A stretch of DNA of 28,362 nt. It comes from Candidatus Thorarchaeota archaeon (GTDB taxonomy: Archaea; Asgardarchaeota; Thorarchaeia; Thorarchaeales; Thorarchaeaceae). Shown here piece after piece: positions 21,847 to 28,362 of this stretch; position 1 is the stretch's first letter; every line of letters begins with the position of its first letter. The stretch covers positions 1-28,362 of the forward strand of contig JAEORG010000070.1 in the NCBI GenBank assembly GCA_016841005.1. Reading direction: 5' to 3'. Both the position numbers and the translations under genes were made by a program. The notes beneath the pieces were generated by a model. It saw only the letters and a list, made by a program, of their open reading frames with translations. It did not search any database and was not told the origin of the DNA.

Positions 21847-22821
21847 ATGATAAAGACACGAGTAACTGAGCTGCTGGGATGCAAATATCCGATAGTAGCA
21901 GGGACTATGGCACGAATCTCTAATCCTGAATTTACTGCGGCAGCTAGTAATGCTGGTGCCTGTGCTGTATTAGCAAGTGCGAATTTCAAATCCCCTGATC
22001 AGCTGCGTGATGCGATTAAGAAGACACAATCTCTTACGAAACAACCATTTGCAGTAAACATCAATCTGTTCCCCGCCTTGATGCCTCAGGACAAGTTAGA
22101 AGATTATGTAGATGCAACCCTGTCTGAGGGTGTGAAAATTATTGAAACAAGCGGCCATAAGGCTCCGGAACATTTAGTCCCAAAATTCAAAGATAGTGGA
22201 GCAATCTGGATTCACAAATGTGCTGGAGTGAGATATGCGAAAAAAGGAGCGTCGTTGGGTGCTGATATTGTTACAGTTGTTGGATATGAGAACGGAGGTG
22301 CTACCGGGAGATTGGATATTGGCACAATGGTCATGACACCTTCTGTGGTCGATGCTCTTAAAATTCCTGTAATTGCAGGAGGCGGAATTACTGATGGCAG
22401 AGGAGTTGCTGCTGCTCTTGCGCTTGGAGCTGAAGGAGTAATCATGGGAACAAGAATGATGGCGACGAAGGAATGTCCCATACATGACAATCTTAAACAA
22501 GCCTTCGTGGAAGCTGTGGAAACCGATACCTGTCTGGCCCTTCGCTCTGTTGGAAACACCCATAGATTCTGGAATAACCTTGCAGCAAAGCATGTACTTG
22601 AACTAGAATCTCAAGGAGCGCCTCTATTTCAGCTCATTCAGGCTGCTTCCGGAGATAAAGCAGAAAAAATGTACAAAGAAGGAGATATTGACCTCGGAGT
22701 GGTATCATGTGGTCAAGGTGTAGGCTTAGTTAGAGATATTCCTACTGTCCAAGAATTGTTGGATAGAATAATGGTCGAAGCTGAAGAGGTAATTTCACGA
22801 CTTAGTAAAATATCCAACTAG
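21847..22821 (+). CDS. Nitronate monooxygenase / 2-nitropropane dioxygenase-like FMN protein
   Basis: This 324-residue protein is a TIM-barrel FMN enzyme of the nitronate monooxygenase/FabK superfamily. Marks are YPIVAGTMARISNPEFTAAASNAG at the N-terminus, KCAGVRYAKKGASLGADIVTVVG (about 119-141), IPVIAGGGITDGRGVAAALALGAEGVIMGTR (FMN phosphate binding, about 178-208) and a C-terminal cap. The segment that in class I nitronate monooxygenases carries the catalytic His ('GGHxG') reads ENGGATGR here, without His, so nitronate oxidation is doubtful. It may be a reductase or oxidase of another substrate. Its stop codon forms part of a hairpin shared with the convergent membrane protein gene. The divergent iron-sulfur protein gene could supply electrons; that is inference. 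Confidence 0.83.
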   Translation: MIKTRVTELLGCKYPIVAGTMARISNPEFTAAASNAGACAVLASANFKSPDQLRDAIKKTQSLTKQPFAVNINLFPALMPQDKLEDYVDATLSEGVKIIETSGHKAPEHLVPKFKDSGAIWIHKCAGVRYAKKGASLGADIVTVVGYENGGATGRLDIGTMVMTPSVVDALKIPVIAGGGITDGRGVAAALALGAEGVIMGTRMMATKECPIHDNLKQAFVEAVETDTCLALRSVGNTHRFWNNLAAKHVLELESQGAPLFQLIQAASGDKAEKMYKEGDIDLGVVSCGQGVGLVRDIPTVQELLDRIMVEAEEVISRLSKISN

Positions 22822-22854
22822 ATTACTAATAAAGAATCTAGGATTTTCTAGATT
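22818..22854. terminator. Three-part inverted repeat at a convergent gene junction
   Basis: CTAGATT (22818-22824), AATCTAG (22835-22841) and CTAGATT (22848-22854) lie in a row. The middle copy can pair with either neighbour, giving two mutually exclusive 7-bp hairpins. The repeat spans the stop codons of the flavoprotein gene (+) and the membrane protein gene (-), so it may be a compact bidirectional terminator. Confidence 0.4.
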
Positions 22855-23725
22855 GAGCTAGTAGCAAAAGACCCACACAGAAAAGAAGCGGGAATGGGAG
22901 TGAAAAGATGAATGGAACAGAGAATATTGACGAAAATGGAGCTATCACAAGACTCAGGAGTCCCAAAAAGATGGTCGTACTCTCTTTTGCTAATCCTCTT
23001 AATGTCATCCAGACTTTGTAGGAAAATACGAAGCTCAAGATATAGGAGACTATGAAAAATAGGAGTAACGTAGATGGCCAGATTGCGAACCATATTTCTT
23101 TGTCCATCCCATAGGAGAAAGACAACAACCAAGTCGGTGCTTGAAAAGTAGTTAATTGAAAATTGGCAACAAAACTGTGTGGTGCAAACAGTGCAAGCAA
23201 AAGCATGATCATACCAACCTTTGCAGATCCAGTGGTTAACTCAGTCATGCTTTCAGATTCTTGCGACCACACAGAGATATCTTCGATTTCTTTACGCTTC
23301 AGTTCCTCTCTTGCAAAGGGAATCAACACAAAAGCAATGACAACAACATAGGTATAGGAAGAACCGGAAAATGCTGCTACACTGGGTATTTCATGAATTT
23401 GAAACACTATCGTAGCAAAGAGCTGAAGAAAGAAAGTAACCGCAAGTGTTACGAAAGTTAAATCGAATAATGGAATACGACGCGGCTCTTGATCCTTGAG
23501 ATACAAGAAGGCAAAACTGGGAAGACTTGCTATAATGTATGTTACGAGAAAAAGGAATGAAGGTATCAAAATAAAGCCACTCATTGGCTCACGTGTTGAG
23601 AGATACCAAAGAATTGACCCTGAGGATCTAATTCCTGATTCTGGTGAGATGTCAATGAAGAAGCCGTAGGGTATTATCATGAGTAGAATATACAACAAGA
23701 TTCTCTTGACCCATCGTCCTACCAT
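22838..23725 (-). CDS. Polytopic membrane protein, 295 aa, unknown function
   Basis: The product is dominated by hydrophobic helices. In this numbering they lie at about 7-25, 50-77, 86-108, 122-138, 169-190, 210-238, 247-268 and 270-290, giving seven or eight membrane spans. A charged cytoplasmic-type loop (REELKRKEIEDISVWSQESESM, about 139-160) divides the protein into two halves. I recognise no transporter or enzyme motif. The ATG at 23725 (MVGRWVKRILLYILL) is preferred over the ATG at 23770 because GGAGG lies six bases before it and a CTATAT element at 23776-23781 sits at the right distance for a transcript starting between the two ATGs. It is a single gene, convergent with the flavoprotein gene and divergent from the ICMT-like gene. 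Confidence 0.75.
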   Translation of the reverse strand: MVGRWVKRILLYILLMIIPYGFFIDISPESGIRSSGSILWYLSTREPMSGFILIPSFLFLVTYIIASLPSFAFLYLKDQEPRRIPLFDLTFVTLAVTFFLQLFATIVFQIHEIPSVAAFSGSSYTYVVVIAFVLIPFAREELKRKEIEDISVWSQESESMTELTTGSAKVGMIMLLLALFAPHSFVANFQLTTFQAPTWLLSFSYGMDKEIWFAIWPSTLLLFFIVSYILSFVFSYKVWMTLRGLAKESTTIFLGLLSLVIAPFSSIFSVPFIFSLPFPLLFCVGLLLLAQSRKS

Positions 23726-23775
23726 TCCATCCTCCACGGTAAATCTCCAACTCTGAATAGTATGCACCATTCAGG

Positions 23776-23781
23776 ATATAG
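23776..23781 (-). promoter_or_regulatory. TATA-like element for the polytopic membrane protein gene
   Basis: CTATAT on the minus strand predicts a transcript start near 23753, upstream of the GGAGG and ATG at 23725 but downstream of the alternative ATG at 23770. It thus supports the shorter reading. Confidence 0.38.
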
Positions 23782-23858
23782 ACCTTTTTTTCACAGAAAA
23801 AGAGTATTTGATTGCGGACCAAGAGAGGTTGTGGTTGATGTCATTTTATGAATAAGTG

Positions 23859-23866
23859 TATAAATA
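23859..23866 (+). promoter_or_regulatory. TATA box of the ICMT-like gene
   Basis: TATAAATA in the context GTGTATAAATAAGC is a near-consensus archaeal TATA box. It predicts a transcript start near 23888, just before the GTG at 23897. Confidence 0.55.
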
Positions 23867-23896
23867 AGCAGGAGCCTTCATGACTTGGGGAGAAAG

Positions 23897-24511
23897 GTGT
23901 TTGCAAGATTTGCTCTTGTTTTATTCTGGTTAATCATGACTATTCTTGGATTGATTGTTATTAGAAGAAAAAAGTCAGGTGATATGACAGGCTTCGGAGG
24001 TGGTGTGCCATCAGATATTTCTCAATGGAGTTATGTCATCATTTCTTTGGCATTGCTAAGCTTCTTCTATCTCTCTATGCTTACCATACTTTACATATGG
24101 GTTCCTGAGTTTGTGACTGATTTTATCTATCTGGAACTAATTATGGATGCAAACACATCTGCCGTTTTTTCCTATGTTGGTGGAGGTTTGACTCTTCTTG
24201 GATCTGTGATATTTCTGACTGCTTTCTTCAATCTTGGTAGCAGTATTAGGCTTCTTCTCCCAAGTGATAAAGAACATACACATTTAGTAACAGATGGATG
24301 GTATGCCCACTCTAGAAATCCATTATATTTGGGCTTGCACATCTCGATGATTGGATGGATTTTCATTTTTCCGAGTATTCTTACAATCGCGGCACTTGCC
24401 ATTTTTCTCATCAATCAGCATCTCAGGATTCTAACAGAAGAAAAATTCCTTGAGAAAAAATTTGGTGATGAATATATCGCCTATAAGAAACAAGTACGTA
24501 GATATCTATGA
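23897..24511 (+). CDS. Isoprenylcysteine methyltransferase-like membrane methyltransferase (ICMT/PEMT superfamily)
   Basis: The protein (about 204 aa) has four or five membrane spans and the C-terminal SAM-binding signature of the ICMT/PEMT superfamily: LVTDGWYAHSRNPLYLGLHI followed by a hydrophobic pair of helices and EEKFLEKKFGDEYIAYKKQVRRYL. These correspond to the conserved 'GxYxxxRHPxYxG' and 'EExxLxxxFGxxYxxYxxxVxRxxP' blocks; here the His of RHP is Asn, and the final Pro is absent. Such prokaryotic enzymes methylate lipids or small hydrophobic acceptors; true prenyl-cysteine methylation is unproven. I choose GTG 23897 because the TATA box at 23859 predicts a start of transcription near 23888 and GGGGAG precedes it; a TTG at 23885 would add four residues. 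The next gene on the strand is another methyltransferase, 142 bp away. Confidence 0.82.
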   Translation: MFARFALVLFWLIMTILGLIVIRRKKSGDMTGFGGGVPSDISQWSYVIISLALLSFFYLSMLTILYIWVPEFVTDFIYLELIMDANTSAVFSYVGGGLTLLGSVIFLTAFFNLGSSIRLLLPSDKEHTHLVTDGWYAHSRNPLYLGLHISMIGWIFIFPSILTIAALAIFLINQHLRILTEEKFLEKKFGDEYIAYKKQVRRYL

Positions 24512-24653
24512 ATAAGAGATGAGATAGCGAGATAATTATGATTTAGATGACAATAAGATATTCCCATTGCTCATTTCCAGAATATTTACACTGCCTCGAA
24601 GGTTTTATTATCTAAGTATCCCTTGTAGGGGGAAATTTTTCGAGTTGGTGTGA

Positions 24654-25478
24654 TTGACAGATAGGGAGAGCGATTATGTATCGGGAGGAACTGAGGAGGA
24701 AGTCATGCGACTTGAGCTTCAGGCAGTTGCACTTAGAGATGTCATCGAGCAGGAAATAGATGCATTGGATATACAGTCAGGTATGTCAATATTAGACGCA
24801 GGATGTGGTTCCGGCGCTATTACTCGGATGTTTGCACGTAAAGCGCATCCAGCAAAGGTTACCGGAGTTGATTTTGATAAGATATTTCTTGAGTATGCGA
24901 AATCCATTGCTGAAGATGAAGGAATCGGCAATGTAAAGTATGAATTAGGAGATATTGACAACCTCACATATCCAGATGATTCGTTTGACTTAGCTTATTG
25001 CAGGCTCGTTTTGATGCATGTTAAAGATCCCGTGCAAACAATAAAGGAACTCAAGAGAGTGACTAAGAAGGGAGGTGCCGTTGCTATATCTGATCAGGAT
25101 GATGATGCTGTAATTCTGTATCCATATCTACCAAAAATGATGGACTTGTGGAGAAGGTATGGACAGTGGGCAAAGAAAATGAATATGGATCGGCATATCG
25201 GAAAACAACTTTTCTCAATCCTCTCTCAAGCGGGACTTAAAGAAATCAAGATATTTCTCTTCTCTATTTATGGAACTCAGGAAACTTCAGAAAAACTGAA
25301 GATGTTTGTTTCCGTTCCAGTACAAATAGTGAAAGGGAGTAAAGAAGATCTGTTGAAGGATGGAGTATTCACTGAAGCAGAGTATGATATTGCCTTGCAA
25401 GAAGTTGAATCATTTGAGAACCATCCAGGCGCTTTTGTCATGAGTACATTCTTTCTTGGGGTTGGATACGTTCCATAA
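24654..25478 (+). CDS. Class I SAM-dependent methyltransferase
   Basis: This 274-residue soluble protein has the class I methyltransferase fold: motif I ILDAGCGSGAITRMFARKA (about 46-64), the acidic ribose-binding VTGVDFDKIFLEYAK (about 69-83), ELGDIDNLTYPDDSFDLAYCRLVLMHVKDP (about 96-125) and ELKRVTKKGGAVAISDQD (about 130-147). The spacing and the 'PDDSFD' block are typical of the UbiE/Methyltransf_11 group that acts on small molecules. The acceptor is unknown. The start is probably TTG 24654, because the N-terminal YVSGGTEEEVMRLELQA stretch resembles related enzymes; ATG 24705 has a much stronger GAGGAGG ribosome site and would give 257 residues, so the choice is open. The gene follows the ICMT-like gene but has its own TATA-like TTTTATTA near 24603. 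Confidence 0.87.
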   Translation: MTDRESDYVSGGTEEEVMRLELQAVALRDVIEQEIDALDIQSGMSILDAGCGSGAITRMFARKAHPAKVTGVDFDKIFLEYAKSIAEDEGIGNVKYELGDIDNLTYPDDSFDLAYCRLVLMHVKDPVQTIKELKRVTKKGGAVAISDQDDDAVILYPYLPKMMDLWRRYGQWAKKMNMDRHIGKQLFSILSQAGLKEIKIFLFSIYGTQETSEKLKMFVSVPVQIVKGSKEDLLKDGVFTEAEYDIALQEVESFENHPGAFVMSTFFLGVGYVP

Positions 25479-25528
25479 GCAGAATGATTGTAAAAAATGA
25501 CGGGCTAGGTGAAAGTCGGACCTTCGTT

Positions 25529-26995
25529 CTAAGCATCTATCATCAGACTCTGAATCTGCTCTTTGATCTTCTCTCGTAACGTCTTGACACTGGGCGAGTC
25601 GAGGATTTTCAATGCGTCATTGAGTGTCTTTCTTGCCGCTTCATACGAACCTTGTTTCATCTGGAACTCCGCCTTCAGGAGTGCGTGTTCCATCAGGATG
25701 CCAGGGTAATCCCTTTCCCGAGCCCGCTGCTCGAGTCTTGACATCCATGGACCAGAGGTGTCTAGGTCGCCACCAATGTCGTAGTTCTTAACTTCTGCCT
25801 TTGTAAGGTCAACAAGGCAGGGTACTGCCAAGCGTTCATTGGAGTTTTGGTCAAAGATATCAAAGGCTTCTTCAAGACTGGACATTCCTCCCAGAGTTTT
25901 ACCCTCAGCCACTTCAAGTAGTCCACTAGCATACTTGTAAAGCCCGAGATGATCTTCTCGACCGTCTTTCAATACTAACTCATTTGCTGTTTCAAGTTCC
26001 GCTGCAGCATCATTCAGCCTTCCGAGAAGAATCAATGCACGCACACGTTCGATAGCACATAAAAATTCTCCACCACGAGAAGCTAATTCCTCCGTTGCAG
26101 TTCGGGCCCACATGAGTGCTTGAACACCATCCCCCATGCTGTAATAGATCTTAGCACGATCGAGTGCTTCGTATGAAGCCCAGACTCCAGCATCTTCACA
26201 CATTTCTCTACATCTAAAAGTGGATTGAAGAGCGAGGTCATATTCTCCTCTAACATGTGCAACCATTGCCATGCAACCTATTGCGAATGCGGCACCTTGA
26301 GTATGACCAATGGAGTCTGCAGTACGAAATGCATCATCATAATATTGCCAAGACTCGTTTACATCTAAGGTCATTTTGAGTCTTCCAAGGGTGGAAAAGA
26401 GAATGGAGGCTTGGTATCGATCATCATATTTTCTGGCAATTCGTAGTCCTTCTTCCAGGTCAGCAATTGCATCCTCAAGGTTTCCTTCTTGTAATCTCAC
26501 CCCACCTCTCATATCAAGTAGATATGAAAGAAAACATTCCAGCTTTGGATTCTTATCGATGAATTCTATTCCTTGGTCCGCGTATTTGTTAATCTCTTGT
26601 ACGGAATAATAATCAACCGCCCATGCTCTCACGTAACACAACATGGTCTTTATCCAGTCTTCATGGTTCTCTGTAAATGCGAATTCCGCCCACCCCCATC
26701 CATCCCACCATTCTTCATTCTCGTTATACCCAATCCATGGATAAATGTGAGCAAATTCTCCAAACTTGGGTCGTAGCTTTCTCCCTAGCTCACGGTTCCA
26801 TTGCCCTATATTCCACACATGAACTGCTGCAATATACCCAAGTACAGTTGGCACATCTTCAACACTTGCATATTCCGCAAGTCGTTCAGTGAAATCGCGA
26901 TAATCGTTTGCCTCTTTCATTATATCATCTAAGATGCCCACTACCTCTTTGTCAAGGAACTGATAGTACATGGTGATTGTCCCAAGAGGCTCCAT
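25529..26995 (-). CDS. TPR-repeat protein, 488 aa
   Basis: The protein is all-helical with several tetratricopeptide repeats. Recognisable units include GGVRLQEGNLEDAIADLEEGL (about 164-184), the segment with DRYQASILFSTLGRLKMTL, GAAFAIGCMAMVAHVRGEYDLALQS (about 232-256), RVRALILLGRLNDAAAELETA (about 319-339), and EHALLKAEFQMKQGSYEAARKTLNDAL (about 443-469). TPRs mediate protein-protein contacts; there is no attached catalytic domain. The N-terminal 160 residues are Trp/Tyr-rich (IYPWIGY, EEWWDGWGW) and not obviously TPR, perhaps a separate binding surface. It is predicted cytoplasmic: no signal peptide. The ATG at 26995 follows GGAGGTG ten bases upstream, which decides the start. It is a single gene, 148 bp from the transglutaminase-like gene on the same strand. 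Confidence 0.87.
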   Translation of the reverse strand: MEPLGTITMYYQFLDKEVVGILDDIMKEANDYRDFTERLAEYASVEDVPTVLGYIAAVHVWNIGQWNRELGRKLRPKFGEFAHIYPWIGYNENEEWWDGWGWAEFAFTENHEDWIKTMLCYVRAWAVDYYSVQEINKYADQGIEFIDKNPKLECFLSYLLDMRGGVRLQEGNLEDAIADLEEGLRIARKYDDRYQASILFSTLGRLKMTLDVNESWQYYDDAFRTADSIGHTQGAAFAIGCMAMVAHVRGEYDLALQSTFRCREMCEDAGVWASYEALDRAKIYYSMGDGVQALMWARTATEELASRGGEFLCAIERVRALILLGRLNDAAAELETANELVLKDGREDHLGLYKYASGLLEVAEGKTLGGMSSLEEAFDIFDQNSNERLAVPCLVDLTKAEVKNYDIGGDLDTSGPWMSRLEQRARERDYPGILMEHALLKAEFQMKQGSYEAARKTLNDALKILDSPSVKTLREKIKEQIQSLMIDA

Positions 26996-27143
26996 CTAGA
27001 GTTTACACCTCCTGTTTTTCAAACATTAAATGATTGTGTACTTGAAATTGAGTCTTTCCAAACTATCTACAAGGGAGAATTTGATAGCGGATTAAGAATT
27101 GCCTTTTGAAAACAATGGTCAAAAAGCAACTGTGACAAGTAAA

Positions 27144-28064
27144 TCAGTCTGTTCCAAGCCAGAATATATCTTCATTATTAATGAAGTATATTTTGTTGCC
27201 TAGAGCAGTCGTTTTGGGTTCTTGCAAAAGATGCTCATTATATCCGTCTGGTATCAATTCAAAATACTCTCTATTTGATGCATTGCCTTGACCAAATGAA
27301 CTAATCCTTGGGCATCGAATCTTGAATACGAACTCGGACAGGAACCAGAGGTAATCAGCGCCTTCAATGAAATTATTCAGGTTGATCCATGCTGTTTTGA
27401 AGCGATTTCTGCCAGGATGTATCGTTTTCATCGGTGCGTCTGCAATCAAACGTTGTCGAATCTCACGTACACCTAAAATGTTATTCTTTTCATCGGTCAC
27501 ATATGTACCAAAATCAGGATCCATCAGTATCCATTTTCCAAGCTTGCGAGAGTAGACCGATGTCACAAGGTGACTCTCTTCTTCCTCGTGAGAATGAGGA
27601 AGAAGGTGAGTTTGACGAGAGTGGAACCCCATAGCAAGATAGACTTCGTTCAGAATGACTGTTTTCATATAGCAGTTAATTTGCTTTCCCTCATCTTTTG
27701 CCATCTGTATAAAGGTGAATGCATTAAGTTCCGCAGGAAATTCAGGCATGTTTGCATGACCAGTCAGTTGATATACCCATATCATCAGATTGATGATTCT
27801 GTCAATCTCTGAACCCTGACCTGCTATGGTGTCCAAAACATAGGATTCGCGTAGTTCTTTCAGATTCTCGTTCGTCGGTTCTGCATAGGAGAAACTTACA
27901 TCGAGAGGATATCCAGTTTCTTTTGCAGAAAACTGTGGATGCCTTGTCAAAAGGGCCAGCCATTCTTTCCCCATGGATACATATTGATTACGTTTGCGAA
28001 CTCTAGGAATCAAAACCCAGATAGAAATGGCTAAACAGATGATGAACAAAAGCAGAAGAAGCAT
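27144..28064 (-). CDS. Membrane-anchored transglutaminase-like protein
   Basis: The 306-residue protein starts with one hydrophobic helix (MLLLLLFIICLAISIWVLIP) followed by basic RVRKRN, an N-terminal anchor. The rest contains a transglutaminase/protease-like core with the Cys-His-Asp pattern: INCYMKTVILNEVYLAMGFHSR (Cys131), ESHLVTSVYSRKLGKW (His165) and ILMDPDFG (Asp182). Order and spacing match the Transglut_core fold, and the usual helix before the Cys (IDRIINLMIWVYQL) is there, so a thiol hydrolase or amide-exchange activity at the membrane is plausible. By the positive-inside rule the basic RVRKRN after the helix would favour a cytoplasmic domain; orientation is uncertain. GGAGGAGG precedes the ATG at 28064. 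A secreted protein gene starts divergently about 180 bp away. Confidence 0.72.
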   Translation of the reverse strand: MLLLLLFIICLAISIWVLIPRVRKRNQYVSMGKEWLALLTRHPQFSAKETGYPLDVSFSYAEPTNENLKELRESYVLDTIAGQGSEIDRIINLMIWVYQLTGHANMPEFPAELNAFTFIQMAKDEGKQINCYMKTVILNEVYLAMGFHSRQTHLLPHSHEEEESHLVTSVYSRKLGKWILMDPDFGTYVTDEKNNILGVREIRQRLIADAPMKTIHPGRNRFKTAWINLNNFIEGADYLWFLSEFVFKIRCPRISSFGQGNASNREYFELIPDGYNEHLLQEPKTTALGNKIYFINNEDIFWLGTD

Positions 28065-28188
28065 TTTCCTCCTCCAAGTATACCTGCTGTCAATTGTAGA
28101 TACGCTGGATTTCCGTGGATATAATTCAGTTATGTTTGGCGCATCGTCTTGTAGATAATTCCAGTTTTATGCAACTCCACTAAGATTC

Positions 28189-28196
28189 AAATAAAA
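28189..28196 (+). promoter_or_regulatory. TATA-like element before the secreted-protein gene
   Basis: AAATAAAA in the context TTCAAATAAAACC predicts a transcript start near 28220, about 24 bases before the GTG at 28244. The strong AAAGGAGGAG ribosome site would lie inside that leader. Confidence 0.35.
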
Positions 28197-28243
28197 CCTC
28201 ATCTAAAGAAAAGGTCACGTAATCTCAAAGGAGGAGAGATTTC

Positions 28244-28362
28244 GTGAAAAAGTTAATGAAAATAGTAGCATTTAGTTTTGTAGCTGTGCTTCTGGCACCA
28301 GCAATCGTTCTGGCTATCCCAGTAGACAGGATTAATCCAGGTTTAGGAGAAGTAAGACCTGA
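28244..28362 (+). CDS. Secreted or membrane-exported protein, N-terminal fragment (runs off the right edge)
   Basis: An open frame starts at GTG 28244 behind AAAGGAGGAGAG and is still open when the window ends, giving 39 codons. The product begins MKKLMKIVAFSFVAVLLAP and continues AIVLAIPVDRINPG. It has a classic signal peptide: basic start (KKLMK), hydrophobic core and a likely cleavage after ALA-type residues (VLA-IPV). The mature part is too short to identify. It is divergent from the membrane-anchored transglutaminase-like gene, which may point to a shared extracytoplasmic theme. Confidence 0.65.
   Translation, partial: MKKLMKIVAFSFVAVLLAPAIVLAIPVDRINPGLGEVRP

Noticed and set aside
22174..22593. 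Two overlapping minus-strand frames of 115-139 codons inside the flavoprotein gene
   Set aside because: They are antisense to well-conserved TIM-barrel segments; low-complexity Ser/Ala-rich translations are typical of shadow frames.
23726..23770. ATG at 23770 as start of the polytopic membrane protein
   Set aside because: The TATA-like element lies only a few bases upstream of it, whereas ATG 23725 has GGAGG at good spacing.

Overview
The window looks like chromosomal DNA of an archaeon. The evidence is the gene set: archaeal/eukaryotic-type prolyl-tRNA synthetase, archaeal NMN adenylyltransferase, CTP-dependent riboflavin kinase, Taw1 and Trm5 of wyosine biosynthesis, a Nog1-type GTPase, a proteasome beta-type subunit, a translin homologue, DUF371, RNA 3'-phosphate cyclase, and TATA-type promoters with Shine-Dalgarno motifs. 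Base composition is moderately AT-rich throughout, with no compositional break I can see by eye. An Asgard lineage (for example Thorarchaeia-like) would fit the flavour of the accessory genes, but that is a guess; no marker here proves it.

Layout. 1-930: left-truncated TIGR04076-type gene (-) divergent from an unrecognised gene (+). 935-7143 (-): nadM, proS, a D-2-hydroxyacid dehydrogenase-like gene, a MutS2-like ATPase with helix-hairpin-helix motifs, and a Vps29/YfcE-like phosphoesterase whose start directly follows the MutS2-like stop. 7266-9374: rtcA (+) and a Nog1-like GTPase (-), convergent and overlapping. 9476-13690 (+): a tight cluster of proteasome beta-type subunit, MJ_1487-type radical SAM protein, taw1, translin homologue and ribK, probably expressed together at least in part. 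13691-17066: pcm (-), DUF371 (+), trm5 (-) and a nucleotidyltransferase-like gene (-). 17067-18290: a GT4 glycosyltransferase. 18363-19863: two tiny paralogous two-helix membrane proteins (-) divergent from a double Lrp/AsnC-type regulator (+), with a perfect 17-bp palindrome between them. 19988-28362: accessory genes (tandem GNAT, polyferredoxin-like protein, nitronate-monooxygenase-like flavoprotein, polytopic membrane protein, ICMT-like membrane methyltransferase, SAM methyltransferase, TPR protein, membrane-anchored transglutaminase-like protein and the start of a secreted protein).

How genes fit together. Taw1 and Trm5 act in the same pathway, modification of G37 in tRNA-Phe to wyosine derivatives. 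ProS, RtcA, Nog1 and translin add to a translation/RNA-processing theme in the first half. The second half reads as poorly characterised envelope, redox and regulatory functions.

Most interesting points: (1) the proteasome beta-type subunit has Ala where the catalytic Thr1 should be; (2) the twin microprotein / palindrome / double-Lrp module at 18363-19863 looks like a self-contained and possibly undescribed regulated unit; (3) several enzymes lack a hallmark residue (hydroxyacid dehydrogenase Glu, nitronate monooxygenase His, nucleotidyltransferase second Asp).

No tRNA, rRNA, CRISPR array, insertion sequence or integration site was recognised. No gene-free stretch exceeds 300 bases. Functional statements rest on motif recognition by eye, without database searches.
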